Of a stretch of 64,000 bases of DNA, positions 44,449 through 57,036 are shown one piece after another (the stretch's first letter is position 1; each line of letters begins with the position of its first letter). The notes under the pieces were generated by a model. That model was given only the letters and a program-made list of their open reading frames with translations, searched no databases and was not told where the DNA came from. The stretch is from Microvelia longipes (lineage: Eukaryota > Arthropoda > Insecta > Hemiptera > Veliidae): contig JACMZG010001911.1 of assembly GCA_018340805.1 (NCBI GenBank), forward strand, positions 56,990,811 through 57,054,810, given 5' to 3'. Position numbers and translations under genes: made by a program.

Positions 44449-45030
44449 GGTTTTTCGAGGTTGTCTGTCTCTATGTGTGTGTGTACGCATATGGGTGTGT
44501 GTGTGTGTGTCTGTTATCATCGTAGCTCCCAGTGTATTTATGCTGGAGACTTGAAAATTTGTACAAAAATCAGTCTACCGCTGTAGTTGTGCTATTCAGA
44601 AAAAACATTATGACGTCATTAACCCGCAATAATGATTTAAGCAAAAATGTAGAAAAATCATAAAACACGGAAGAAGGGAGCGATTAGATTGAGATTTAGC
44701 ACGCATGTAGCCATTTATAAGACTAAAATATGTGCTAAGTTTCATTTCATTATCAGCATTAGTTCAATTTTTATTAACTGACTTTTGTACGTTTTTTTAA
44801 AAAATTGTAAAAAATAAAAAATGATTTAATTGAGCTTAAATGTGGTATAAGTGTATACCATTACTTAATAAATAAGTACACTAAGTTTCGTTTCAATACG
44901 ACAAGTATACCTATGATTTTTGTTGGATCATAAAAATTAAGCAGCATTGAGCGTGGTCAGTGCTGTACGGGTGACCTTTAAGAATGATACGGATGAATTT
45001 ATTATGTAAGAACGAGCAAAGCGAGTCCCA
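44449..45030 (+). repeat. 5S-type repeat, lacking both ends
   Basis: Starts within the GT-rich region (44467-44512). It keeps ATGACGTCATTAACCCGC at 44610 and ATTATCAGCATTAGTTCAAT, and has the best-preserved 5S-like block (44911-44980): TTGGATCATAAAAATTAAGC, AGCATTGAGCGTGGTCAG and TGCTGTACGGGTGACC. The last is close to the C-box of animal 5S genes. It ends in GAACGAGCAAAGCGAGTCCC. Confidence 0.88.
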
Positions 45031-45260
45031 TTCCACGAGATTTTTGCCCATTCCAAAATATATTTTGGTTCCATAATAATTTTTGGTGTATTTATTCTAT
45101 TTCCAAAATAGATTCTTATTGCATAACCATTTTTAATGTTATTATAATTATTTTTGGTGTATTTCATTTTAATTCCTGAATAGATTTTGGTTTCATAGTA
45201 ATTTTTCCAATCCCAAAATAGATTTTTGTTCCATATTATTTTCTGGTATATTTTTTTCTC
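45031..45260. repeat. Degenerate tandem repeat, 50-70 bp units
   Basis: Recurring TTCCAAAATAGATTTT..TTCCATA and ATAATTTTTGGTGTATTT blocks with heavy divergence. The reverse open frame 45263-44937 arises from it. Confidence 0.65.
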
Positions 45261-46039
45261 CAATTCAATAAAAAGCTGACACCATAGTACTTTTTAGGCC
45301 TTCTTAAAAAATTAAGGATGCGACTGTATATCGTAGAAAGAGTCACTTAACTTTTTTTAATTTTACTTATAAGTTAAAGCACTATCTAGTTAAGCAAGTT
45401 AATTTGATGCTATGCTTTGTTATTGGAGGGGTGATATGAAGTTTTTCGTCATGCTCGCGCGGATGCAGGAAACATGTTCAGTGTCACTGTCAGTGAGTTC
45501 TGCTTCTGGCAAAACAGTTTAAAGATTAGCATTTAAAGATAATTAATGTTTATGTTAGTGGGGTTTGAAGTCGTGGGGTGTGGCTGTGGATAAGCAATGC
45601 GTAAGGGGGTTTTTAGGGTTAGGGTACACTCACCCTGTTTCCCTCGGTGAGTCACCCTTGAGATATAAAAATCCATCCCTATGATGAAAGTATATTTTCC
45701 TCCCACACCCTCAGCAGTTTTTAGTTCCTGAATATTATAGCCCTATATTCCGGTATGGTCGAGGAAAAGGGGCACTAACTCACTCGACAAGGGAAAGAAA
45801 AAGACAATTATCCGATAGGAACTCCGAGACATGATGACACGAAAACACAGATGCAAAATCATTTGGAAGATTACAAGGAAATAATCAATATAGCATCTAA
45901 GACTTATAAAGTTTTGTAGATAACTGATAACATCCTAGTTATACTAAGCTAGAGGATAATCCTGGAAACGTGGACTGACGCTGCAAATAACTGAAGGAAT
46001 TCATGAATGTATAATTACCGCAAGTTAAAGAAGCTGTTG
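45261..46039. other. Unassigned DNA
   Basis: A moderately GC-rich patch at 45420-45800 holds no frame or repeat I can assign. TTAGGGTTAGGGT at 45618-45630 is only two units. Confidence 0.4.
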
Positions 46040-46128
46040 AAAAAGTTACCGTCGATACTTGCTGTTGGATATGACTTTCCTTGTCAAGGATGTTCATATC
46101 CCACAGCCAGTATCGACGGTAGCTTTTT
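46040..46128. other. 35-bp-stem hairpin (miRNA-like)
   Basis: Arms 46040-46074 and 46093-46128 pair over about 35 positions with one G-U wobble and two mismatches. Each arm contains ACCGTCGATACT or its complement. The 18-base loop contains CCTTGTCAAGG, itself self-complementary. Size and pairing resemble a pre-miRNA, but a small foldback element is equally possible. Confidence 0.6.
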
Positions 46129-46285
46129 CTTAAAATCGGGGATAGTTCAAAAAAGGGAATAGTAATTCAGAAAATTTCTTTTAAGTTCGGATAGTACTTA
46201 CTAATTATCACGGAGACAACTCATACCAGTATGTATGTATACTCTGCAAGTATTGATTGAAGCTGATCCTTTAACTTCTTCTTCC

Positions 46286-46291
46286 TATATA

Positions 46292-46384
<93 letters not shown>
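46286..46384. repeat. (TA)n microsatellite
   Basis: Long TA array directly followed by a degenerate hammerhead-like motif. Confidence 0.97.
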
Positions 46385-46387
<3 letters not shown>

Positions 46388-46389
46388 TT

Positions 46390-46480
46390 ATGACAAATAA
46401 ATAATCCTCAGTTAAATATCTTTATTAACAAATAAAGTCGGCTTTCAACCACATAAAGATCATTATTAATGTCTAACAAA
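46390..46480 (-). other. Degenerate hammerhead-like motif
   Basis: On the reverse strand ATTAATAATGATC, a short spacer, then GGTTGAAAGCCGACTTTATT parallel the 38.8-kb motif (CACTGATGATGG..CCGAAAGCCGGCTTTG). The CTGATGA box is mutated. Confidence 0.4.
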
Positions 46481-48071
46481 TAAATATTGCGGTGCTTTTT
46501 TACTGTGTGGTTTGGGTAGTTTGTCAGTGCGGTATTTTGCCGTTGAAACCACGAATCTCAAACACGAATTGTTATGATTTTGTAAAAATAGATCATTTCT
46601 AATCCAATAATATTCATTCTATATTCTGATTACGATACCAAAATATAGATTGGTATCGTTACTTTGAATTAACATATTTTTGCTTAAATATCTGTCTCTA
46701 ATCATTTTTTGTTTATATTAATAAGAATAATTATGCGATTTAATTGTACAATTATATACAAATCGGCACTTGCCGTGTTAGTGAGTAACTTAGCAACGCA
46801 CTAGATTGACTTTTTATTTTAATTAGTATCTATTAATGATTGATATAATTTATTTTTTGATAAAGACAAACTTGTGCTTATTGAAATTCAAATCTGTGAA
46901 ATACGGATCTTGTAGTGAAAGTCTATACAAAAGTTTATAAGCAAAAGGAAGAAAAGGATGTTCATAGATAAGGATTCCTTTAATATAAAAATACAAAGTC
47001 ATTCTCGTTGAGGGTATAATGAGGGCCAAGGTCAATGAGGGGTTTCTAACAGAAGGTGAAAGTGTACAAGCTTTCTATTTACCAAAAAAATTGTGGGGTG
47101 GGATGTTCAATGAAAGTGAATGGGAGCGTATAGTAAACCTTACGGCATACTATGGTTCCTAAAGATACCCCGAAAATGTGTTGTGTGATCAACTCTCACT
47201 CCGAGTTGACATCAGATCCAGTGACCAGTATGATCACCAGATGTTGACCTACATTTTCACTTTCTTTAGAAACTATACCCCCAAAATAATGAAGGAACCG
47301 TTCAGACTGGTTTTTCCCTTTTAAATCTAATTAGTCTTTTTATGGTTTTATTATTGCTGTAAAAAGTTAAAGGTTTTAGTATTTTAGGATCTCACAAGCT
47401 TTCTTTTTGTTGTGAGTATTTAGTGTTGTATATAATGTAAGCTTTGTGATAAGCAAAACAAACGGGCAATTTTGTAAGCATCAATTCATAAAACAAATTG
47501 TAAATTTGATTTGAACACATTTGATTTGAGTCTACTTAACGTTATCTTCATCGTTTTATTACCGTGGCCAATATTCTTATATTTCTTGCAAGATTATAAT
47601 TAAAAAAGAAATGTTAAGCGTTACTTCACCCTTCTCCTACCTCTATCTAAAATTGTCACTATTCTATAATGTTAAAATTTGTCCACTTACTATTCCACAC
47701 TTTCTATGGTATGTAAAGTACATTCCATTAGGTTAACATACATTTAAAACCTAAAAGAACCATTTTTGGAGCATGTAGCTTTTTCAGACTTTTAATGCTT
47801 CTATTGAATGTAATTAACTGAACCACCCTTACTTATCAAGTTTCCGTCTCTTCTTTCTACATTTTTGTATCAAATTATTACATTAATTATGTAATTAACA
47901 AAAATTGTTTTTAAAAAATTAAAAATGTTTTGTATAAATTTTGGGACGTTAGTCATGTTTTCTGTTTTTTGTTTTTCCACAAAGATTCCCTTATAAATTT
48001 TCTCTTAATTAACGTAACGTATAAACGTAACGTATAACGTATTATACGCTTATTTTTCCTTTTGAAATCCG
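46481..48071. other. Unassigned DNA
   Basis: Mostly AT-rich. Short runs of AACGTAT-like units lie at 48010-48043. No coding frame recognised. Confidence 0.4.
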
Positions 48072-48560
48072 CTAATAATAAAAAACCAGAATGCGACAAA
48101 AATGAATGAAAAATAAGCAATTGTTAAATTGTGTTTGGAAATAAAATTTTATATGCGCATTAGGAGAAAATGCCATAACTACCTTCCGAAGGGGTTTCGC
48201 GGAGTGAGTTTTAGTTAGTATGAGGCAGACCCTGAGTCCAACACTGTTGACAGACCGCTGTCTTTGTGCGTAAATGCATTTCTCTCTCTTTTTTGGTAAC
48301 ATTTTTCCCGCAAGAAAAATTTTGCCAAAAAAATCAAATAAAAAAATCTACCTTCCAGTTATAACCTCACTTGGCTTCGCCTTAGAAGGTTCGGGAGTTA
48401 ATAGTTGAAAATGCCACGGACGGGAGATAAATGATTTGAATCTCTTAACTTTCCCTTTATGAAACAACTTATTGCTCGTGGAAACAAAGGCATACTTCCA
48501 TCGTGGATACATAAAGTCAATTTTGGACATGCCTTGAAGCAATACTTTTAACAAAATCAC
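48072..48560. other. Region with two unassigned minus-strand frames
   Basis: Frames 48302-48072 (76 residues) and 48560-48348 (70 residues) lie in a slightly GC-richer patch. Neither shows a domain, signal peptide or family motif, and they share no frame. They could be eroded transposon or exon sequence. Confidence 0.3.
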
Positions 48561-50205
48561 GGCATTTCTTGTAAATATACTATGAAAATCGACAGTAAAC
48601 GATGAAGTAAAAATTTGAAGCAGAAAATGACGCTTAAATTAGATCATATAAACACGATGTCTTCTATATAGAGATATCTATATTTATGAACTCCTTTCCA
48701 ATCTTTATAGCATTAAATTTATTTATCAAAATAAACATAATAAGATAGTAGATGTGCTAACAAGGATATCCTGAGTCCTAGTATAGTAATCTATATTGTA
48801 GCTGTTATATTGTATTCTTCCCTTTGCCTTGTCTGTCCTACGCTACATAGTCATAACAGCAACCCTAGAGGGCCTATAGCCCTAACTAAAAAAGCTCATA
48901 TTTGTACCAGTAAAAGCATTCTATATTTTTCTCTGTATTTTTTTTAACTTTTGGTTCGAGCACTGGTGTCTATTTATTCAAATCTCTAAGAAATAAGCAA
49001 TTAATATGAAAAGACGGATTTTATTTAATTAAAACCATGTATAAATCTTCTACGAACTATCTTCTTTATATACTTTAATAACCTTCTCATAAGTGATGAT
49101 GAAAGAAAAAACAAACAGTAATAAACGGGAAGTAAAACTATAATACAAAGCAAGGTCATCATCAGTGCATACTAACAATAAAACAAACTACTTCAAGGCT
49201 CTCGTACTAAGCAGTGAAAGCAACTTAACTGTACACCACAATACAAACAAAAACAAGGTTATAAAAGTAATCTAAAACATTACAAAAACTTATTATATTT
49301 TTCTTAATCGATATGACTTTATCGAAGAACCGTTAACTTTATAAATATGTGCATTACATATAAAGTCAATTAGAAGTCGTGTGGAGAAAATATTAAACTT
49401 GACCTTATAAACTGATATGGCACTCATTAGAGATAAAGTTAATATTCATAATATGATATTAATAAGATTTTAACTAGATGTTACATACATACTTAATTAT
49501 TTTTACATCATAATAATTTACTTGAACTAGTGATATTTATATCAGGATTAAAGTATGCGGAACTGGAATAAAAAATACGTTTGTACACAAGACGTGAAAT
49601 ACGTTAATACGTTAACGAAAAAAAAATTGGTCATTATATTATTCTGGACTACTATTTTGACGTTTATGTGGCGTTTGTTTGGTTTAACGAATTTGTTTTT
49701 ATAAATTTGATTATTTGAGCTTTGTTTAAAATTATAGGGACAATAGACAATGAGAGCTCTTAAAATAATAATTTCCTATTGTTGTATCATTTAAATTATG
49801 TTCACCAGAGAAGGGGGATTCTTTAATAATTCTTATTTTACCACTTTTAACCAGTAAATGAAAAAAATAGCGCTCATAATTTGTTCTTTAAATCGATTAT
49901 ATCGTTAAGTCAGAATTATGTTAGCGTGGCAATAAAACTATACCGACAGTCGTGATATCAGAATTTGTAATAACTTGATTGATTTACAACGGGAATTGTT
50001 GGTTTTCAGGGTCAATTTAATAATAATTTGAATTTTATGATTACAAATAGTTACGAATTGTTAATTTGCTTACACAGCTTTGAAGGCGCTGATATTACTG
50101 TTAATGCAATTAATGCGGTGTAATTTCTCTAAAAAGATAGATCTTCGTCACCGGATAGAAAGTTAGTTTTGATTTCTGTTATACATTTTGTGAGCACTTA
50201 TCAAA
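48561..50205. other. Unassigned AT-rich DNA
   Basis: A partial hammerhead-like motif (GCACTGATGATGACC on the reverse strand, 49168-49154) is the only structure noticed. No coding frame. Confidence 0.4.
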
Positions 50206-50273
50206 TTTGTTTATTTAAATTTACCCTGTTTATTTAAATTTACCCTGTTTATTTAAATTTACCCAGTTTATTT
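50206..50273. repeat. 20-bp tandem repeat, ~3.3 copies
   Basis: Units of TTTATTTAAATTTACCCTGT, nearly identical. The last unit has CCCAG. Confidence 0.93.
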
Positions 50274-50575
50274 GCTTACTAAATAAATTTTGTGGAGATT
50301 GATTATGATTTTTGTAATTAATGCAAGTTTTGCTTTCCAAATAATTTTTATTTGAGACTAGTGAAATTAAATGCAAGTTTTAGATTCTAAATAAGTTTTG
50401 TGGAGGTAGATGCAGTTAAATATATTTTTTGATTCCTTAATCAATTTTGTGAAGATTGATGAAGTTAAATCCCAGAATTAATTTTGAAGTCAATTTTGTG
50501 GAGATTAATGATGAGTTTTGTTGTTAAATGTCAGTTTTGCTGTCAATTTTAAAATAAATTTTCTAAAAACAGTTG
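50274..50575. repeat. Degenerate tandem repeat, ~60 bp units
   Basis: AAATAAATTTTGTGGAGATT, then GATGAAGTTAAATGCAAGTTTT-like blocks recur four to five times with strong divergence. Confidence 0.6.
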
Positions 50576-51659
50576 TTAAGTGATAAAGTTAAAAGTTAGT
50601 TTTGATTTATAAAGAATATTATGAGATGTGAGATTAAAATAGACAATCTTTGAGTCCTTTTTAAATAGAGATTAATTTCTCATTTTTCAGCTAAAACCGA
50701 AAAGTGATAAAATATCTTTTTATTTAGCTTAATAGCAGAACAAGTTTTTTTTCTTTTACTATGTTTTTAAAAACCGAGCTACGTCTTAAGTTTTTCTAGT
50801 CGTGATAGTGACATAGTTTTAGCTGAAACCCTATTATGTTTTATTTATTTATAGCAAAATGTCCCTTTAAACTATCACGTGTGACTACTAGTCTAGTATT
50901 TGATATAGGAAGTGATATATTGGACAGAGAATGCACGACAAACCTTTTTTTTGTCTCTATTAAATGGCTTACGCTGTTCAAATTTTAAGATTAGATTTGT
51001 ATACATTTTTATGAATTGTATGATAACAAAGTTCGATGTGATTTCGAAATTTTGATATATTTTAAAGTGTTAATAAAATAATACATTAAAAACTATTGTA
51101 TAACATATATAAATAATATGTAGATTGAAAAAAAGGAAGATGCAAGGTTTGTTTGGGTGTGGCTTGCACGTGGTCTTCCCCTCTCCCGTCTCGTCTATCC
51201 CCACTCCAGACATCCCACCTGGCTTGCACTCCACGTGTATCTGGACACAATAAATAATGAACAACCCTTCGGTTTTTCTTGAATTTTCTCTGCATTTATA
51301 AATTTATTTTTGTTTTTCTTATCTCTATTGTTATTTATATGTTTTTAGTATTTTTGTTCTTTATTTTAACATGATTTTATTTGTGTTTACTTTTGAAACT
51401 GGGAATAAATCGATATTTGTGAAGGTTCTGACCTTGTCTGGGAAATTCAAGGTCTTCAAAGTCACTCACATGTTTTTGGGGAATTTTTACCCTCATTTTA
51501 ATGATCAAGGCTGAATAAATATGAATTATTTTCAATAAATACTAAACTTTGGTATGGACGCATATTTTTTTTAATAATCTTTTTTATAATTTGTTGTTTT
51601 TTTATTATTAAATTTATACATACATTTACCCCTAAAAGATTATTTATTTATTTAATATT
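50576..51659. other. Unassigned DNA with two overlapping minus-strand frames
   Basis: Frames 51264-51070 and 51295-51086 overlap in different phases around a GC-richer patch (51150-51270). Neither is recognisable. Confidence 0.35.
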
Positions 51660-51762
51660 CCAAGCTTCTCTGTCTTGAGATAGACTATGCCTCCTATAGT
51701 TTATCCATGACTATATCTCCTATAGTTATTCATGACTATGCCTCCTATATCTCTATGGAATA
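51660..51762 (+). mobile_element. MITE-A right end with internal triplication
   Basis: AAGCTTCTCTGTCTTGAGAT and AGACTATGCCTCCTATAG match the family's right end. The GACTATGCCTCCTATAGTTAT segment then repeats about three times before the terminal TATATCTCTATGG. Confidence 0.75.
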
Positions 51763-52715
51763 TAACAACAAATGATAATATTTCGCTTAAAAGAAAAAAA
51801 AATAAGTGTTTAAATCTTTATAGACAAAACCCATAAATAGTCATCTCAAGAATGTTGCTTACAACTCTTCTAATCTATTATTGGAACATAATAAGATCTT
51901 ACTAAGTTTGATATCAAATTTTTGTTCAAGGTTTTAATTTAACTACTTCAATTGAGTTCAAAAATGATTAAATATAATGCATTAACAACTCAATTGACTA
52001 TAATATTATTAAAATAAGTTTAATACTGCCCTTAATGAGAGAGCCTTATCAAGCTGTATTTATTTATATGTTTATTTATATATCTATTAATATTTAAAAC
52101 AATGAATAATCTATGTTATTATGTGGCTCTAAATAGATGTAGGCTTAACTTTATAATGTGACATAGTATTCAATGTTCGCGTCAATCTATTATCAGAACT
52201 AAAATTGTATCTGGTTACTATTAAGCTCGCAGTATCTGTTTTGGCCTAGTTTTCTAGACTTATCTTAATAATTCAAGATAAGCATTTATAGAAGTTCTGA
52301 TTTCATAAACATTATGTCTTTGTTATTATTTATGATTTTATATTTAAAATTACTTTTTATGTTGTCTGTATGATTTGTATTGACAATATAAGTGAGTTTA
52401 ACCTCGATTTATTATCATGTGTAATAAATGTATAGTTTCGTAGAATTTGTTTGAGTTTATGCTTTTTCAATTGTATCTCTGGCTTGCATTTTACACTCTA
52501 GATTATTACTGCGTTCTTGTAACCTGGGGAAATCTAATTGTTCATTTCCTTGTTCGTTTTAGGTAACTCTTAAGTTGTTTTATAAAATGAGCTTCAATTG
52601 TCCTATTCAATAAACAAAAGAACTGGTAGTATTTGTATTGTAAGGTTTGTATTTTATTTGAGTAGTGATAGTAATGATAATTAGTGAGAGGCGATTTATC
52701 ACATTGCAAGTAGAC
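51763..52715. other. Unassigned AT-rich DNA
   Basis: The reverse open frame 52772-52542 partly overlaps the repeat at 52716 and has no domain. Nothing else recognised. Confidence 0.4.
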
Positions 52716-52890
52716 CTCGTCGATAGGCCCTTTTTGCTGACTCCTTAAGAATAGATGATATTGTTTTACCAAGATGATACTGTGCCATGGTGCCGCCGCT
52801 TTTCACCCTATCAACAGAAGAGGTGTGCCTTCACTATAAATTTATATATTTTTAACTAGCAACAACACGTGTCCAACTGCCAGACTAATC
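52716..52890. repeat. Unnamed repeat, pair with 36125-36395
   Basis: Carries AGGCCCTTTTTGCTGACTCC, AACAGAAGAGGTGTGCC and AACTAGCAACAACACGTGTC in the same order and orientation as the 36-kb copy. Shorter than that copy and without the (AGT)n run. Confidence 0.55.
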
Positions 52891-52984
52891 TTCCCTTCAC
52901 TCAAAACAAAAATATAAGACAGAAGCATATAGATGTATTTTATATAAACTACTAATGAGGTTTCTAAATTTTGCCTAAACGGAG

Positions 52985-53170
52985 GTTCATTTAGGTTTAG
53001 GGATTTTTAACGTGTACCTGACATAGCACTGTATCGGAATTATCGCCGATGGACGGCACGTGTAAGGATTTTTATCCCTCGCATGATAATCTAAGAGACC
53101 CCGACCGGTATCGATCCCGGACAGTCTGTGTGTCAGACACATGCACAGTCATTACACCACCGCGACTCCC
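52985..53170 (-). mobile_element. SINE-2 (tRNA-derived), single copy
   Basis: On the reverse strand the element starts GGGAGTCGCGGTGGTGTAAT (53170 down) followed by GACTG. It then has a small self-complementary segment (GTGTCTGACACAC) where an anticodon arm would be, and GGGATCGATACC as a B-box match near 53118-53107. The layout is a tRNA-like head with a different body (ACGTGCCGTCCATCGGCGAT). It is distinct from SINE-1. The 3' limit and target duplication are not clear. Confidence 0.75.
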
Positions 53171-56100
53171 TTTATCTAAGTAATACAAGAATGCTGTGGA
53201 GTCCATAAGAAGAAATAAAATTAAACCACTTTTCATCTCTCCAGCCGGTTTTCAAACGTTATCGGCCTCCATTTGTTGCCTAAACAACAAATAAAATTAA
53301 CGGCTTTCCTATTAGTTAAATATAATGAGTGGAGAGACGAAGGCTGGTTTAGTGTAATTTCTTTTTACTATTTATTAATTGCTATAATTATCTGAGGTAT
53401 AATAAAGCACTGTCACTAATGGCTAAAATAAGTTCCTTATTCTCCATTAATTGACGCTGAGATAATGATGTAACTTAAATGTTTAATGAATTAAGTAGAC
53501 ATTTTTCTTTAAATGGTTCCAAAATATATCAGAAATAGTTGTACTGTACTTCTAGAAATTAGGTTGTACGGTAGTTCATAGAAATAAGGTATAGTAGGCG
53601 AGGCTTGAAGAGCGTTGTTGAAGAGTATGATGGTACCAGTTGATAATAGATTACGTCTGATAGTTGCCATTATTTCTGCGACAGGTGAACTCTTCTTTCT
53701 CAAGATTCTTCCTTAAGGCATCCTCATCCTGAGGTCCTCGAATCGAAGGAAATTACTTGTTCAGGTTTGTAGTGGGAGTATCTTAAGAAGATTGTTTCTT
53801 TTCTCATTTCCTCTGTGTTTGTAGAAGCCACCCTTGTTCTCAAAGTCTTAGGGCTCCCCTAACTTTCTAAGAATATCGACCTGGAAGAACTTTTATCATC
53901 GTCACCCTTCTAGTAGGATCTGAGTCACCCCACTTACACTTCAACCTACTACCCGAGCCCTTTTTTTACACTCCGCCATCTTGGACTATAATATTGCCCT
54001 TCCCTCTTAACCTTCCTATACTTTTCCCCTTTTTCCTTCCCCTATGTTGGGAACATTCGACCGGTTTCCCTTTTTCCCTTATCCTAGAAACGCAACGTGT
54101 ACGGAATAAACTTTTTTGGGTGTGGCATTTAATACGCAGCAGACTTTCCGAATCCAATAAAAAGCAGGGTTTTTATATTCCAGTATTCAAATTTCAGCAC
54201 GTATAAAACAACGATCAATCAATAATAAATCTTTCATTATCAAGCTATAATATTTTATTTATAGTTTAAAATTGTTAAAAAATTGTAAGTTGCATGTTGT
54301 AAAGGGTTGTATGAGGCCATTGAAATCCCCAGCTCTTAGGGACTTCAATGGGGCTGAGTCGTTAAAGTCACAAGACCCATCTTCAAATTTCTCTTTTTCA
54401 TATTTATTAACGTAATCTACTTTGTCCGTAAACTCTGTTAAATTGTAAAAAGTTTCAAAAGCAAAATAATATTTAAATAAATCATAAAAACTGATTTCGT
54501 CCTAAATAGTTTTTTATTTGATTATAAACAACATGTTTGTCTCTAAAATATTATTATAAAATGGTTAATGCGTTTATTCAATAATGTTATTTTGTTATGA
54601 TGGCTGTAAAATGGTGAAGGAAATTCCAATTATGTTTAAATTCTTTTCTTCTTCTCTTTTTAATGCATTTCAGATTGTGTATAAACGGTGGATAGTAGAG
54701 GTTAATAAAGACTGCCTTGTGTAATAATAATAATATTTACGATTAATCTATGGTAGATTTTTCGGTTAAAACATATTTTAATTATTCTCAACTTAATTTG
54801 TTACATTTCCATTTTTGCCATTATATTGTGATATCTGAAATAATAGGGAGGACCGCAGACTTGACGCATCACTGCGTCAGATAATTGAGTTTATTATACC
54901 CTCGCCTAACTGCGTCGTTTTCTTCACTGGCCAAAGTAAGGTTTTATAAAACTGTTATCCTATCGAAAAACATATTTAAAAAAGTTCATAAAACGCGTTA
55001 CTTATTAAACATGGTATTATTTATCGTTGAAACTATTCCCGCGATTTAGGCTCAAGAGTAATCAAACATATTACTCAATTATTGATAACAAGGTACTTAA
55101 ATTTATTTTATATCCCACAAAGAAATGTGTCTGAAATTTTAGTTGGGACTGACAAAGGTTTAAAGACCACGTGCTCTTAGCGCCACACCCGTTGCTCCAC
55201 CCTTCTTGCAAGGAAATTCTAACAGTTATCTCTTAAAGTTTTTCATTTTTAGTCGTTAAAATGTTCTTATGTTATGACAATAATATACTAAATCGTTTTT
55301 TTTTTTTTCAATTGATGATTGATTAAATTATCTTAATAATTTAAGATTTGACTTTGATGTTAATTTTTTTCATCTAAATGACTGCTAAACTGTTCTATGA
55401 ATGTGACTTATATTTCGTCATGCTTATATAGTCTTCTTTGTTTGTTGCAGGTATGTGTGCTGAAATTTTGATGAAATTTAATTAGTAAGTTTAATATAAT
55501 TAGTAAGTAAGAGGAAAAGTGAATTTCAAAGCTTATGCTTTTAATTTTCTTTCTTTGTAGAGGCTAATTTTTAGCGAACTTAAAAAGGAAGAATGAGCTA
55601 ATGTTTTTATGGGGACATAGTCAATTTAAAGTAAATATCTTAACTTGTGATTAAGTTAGTCCTCATTAAATTTTGGGTTTGATAAGTAGTTTTAGTTATA
55701 TTAGCTTTTATTATAGAGATCTGAATACTCAAATGCGTGATTGGTATAGTATTTTAAACATTTATTTAAGCAGAACTCACTATTCTTCTTATATTTCGTA
55801 AGCAAGGTTTGCTTTCTTAACATATAAATTCTTTAAAATTTCGTTTTTACGTCCAGTCGTTTTTAATAATCAAGCAAAATAAGGAAGATTACTACAAACA
55901 TTTCAACAAATATGAAATACCAATGCAAAGTTTAAAAATAAGGTTCATGGGTTGACTCTGAGCTGATTTTAATGAGTAGCAATTATCATCTCTTATACAA
56001 TAAATTAATTAATTACTTGAAATTTATTTATTTATTTTTACGAAATAATAATTGATGTATAAATAGGTGATAAGGGCACTTATCATTTATTTATACTCCA

Positions 56101-56214
56101 TTTATACAATAATGGAGACCCACACTAATCATAATCAAATAATAATTGATGTGATTTTCATAATAGTTTAAGTGATTTTCCCATAAAATTGCAATAGTCT
56201 GACAAAAGCAAAAC
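53171..56214. other. Mostly unassigned DNA
   Basis: A GC-richer patch at 53680-54180 has overlapping short frames on both strands (54157-53966, 53994-54206), none recognisable. The frame 53703-53509 begins MRKKSSPVAEIMATIRRNLL and is unassigned. A tRNA-like reverse reading with TGGCGCTAAGAGCACGTGGT (55184-55165) may be an old SINE scrap. Confidence 0.35.
54317..54351. other. Short hairpin, 12-bp stem
   Basis: CCATTGAAATCCC pairs with GGGACTTCAATGG across a 9-base loop, with one A-C mismatch. Isolated. No poly-T tract follows immediately. Confidence 0.5.
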
Positions 56215-56275
56215 CTAACATTGACAAAGCATGTTTGGGCTAAGTAGTGGCCATCATCATTGAATTTCTTAACAA
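56215..56275 (-). other. Hammerhead-like motif with altered core
   Basis: On the reverse strand AATGATGATGGCCACTACTT, then AGCCCAAACATGCTTTGTC. A GGC/GCC stem replaces the stems seen at 30013 and 38848, and the GAAAC box is CAAAC. Confidence 0.45.
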
Positions 56276-57036
56276 TGACAAATGTTATACTTTCATTGTT
56301 CTACTTAGTTGAAAATGTTATTTTCGAGGTAAGTAGAAGTCTTTATTAGTGCAATGCCCTAAAATAAATAGTGCATATTAGCGAATTTTCATTAGAAAGT
56401 TGCATTTATGAGGATGTTCGGATTTAGTTAGTAACCCTTGAAGGTTGAATTTGATTAGACAAATAATAATTTTATGTATTTGAGGAAGAAATTATTGTGC
56501 TAGCCTGATTTTATAGAAAATAATTGGTATAGAAAATGCAGTGAAAAGAGTATCGAGCACTTTCCCTAGTTTCCATAGCAACGGAGATGGGAAAGTGTGT
56601 AACTGTATTACTGCGTAGAGATTTCCCTTTCTATTCTCTGTAGTGGAAGGTTTATAGTTATAGAGTGGATTGAAGCGCAATGCAAGGGGCAAAGTGTAGT
56701 GCAAGAGTAAGTTGGTCGATAGCTGGCATGCAGTACTAGGATAAGCTTGTCTGAGGGAGTGGTGCGTCTAGCTGCGTGTCTACGTAGAATGCGTACGCAC
56801 ATAACAAAACTTCTTTTAAATCGATTGCATTTTCAGTCTACTGCGTAGAAATCGATTGCGTTGTTACCCCGTCGGCCTGTCGGGTATCCTTGGCAACACC
56901 CTTTATGAGACAAACCCTTGCAGACAGCAATGAAAATGAAGGTCTTTTCCACGCACTTTTCCCCTTTCACTTTTTTCTCTTGTTAGATTTTTCTGGAAAA
57001 AAGGAAGAATTATGGGCGGAAATGGGCGAGGTCTTA
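56276..57036. other. GC-richer unassigned region
   Basis: The part from about 56560 to 57030 is clearly less AT-rich than its flanks and carries several short overlapping frames on both strands (56704-56492, 56802-56608, 56890-57123, 57088-56903). None has a recognisable domain. An exon or transposon piece is possible. Confidence 0.35.

Noticed and set aside
44911..44980. Functional 5S rRNA gene
   Set aside because: Only part of 5S is matched, with many substitutions, and it lies within a dispersed repeat.
45615..45632. TTAGGGTTAGGGT as interstitial telomere repeat
   Set aside because: Only two units, and insects typically use TTAGG; chance occurrence.
55140..55210. tRNA-like remnant (GTGGCGCTAAGAGCACGTGG on the reverse strand)
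   Set aside because: Resembles a tRNA D-arm to anticodon region, but no B box is found at the right distance; too weak to annotate separately.
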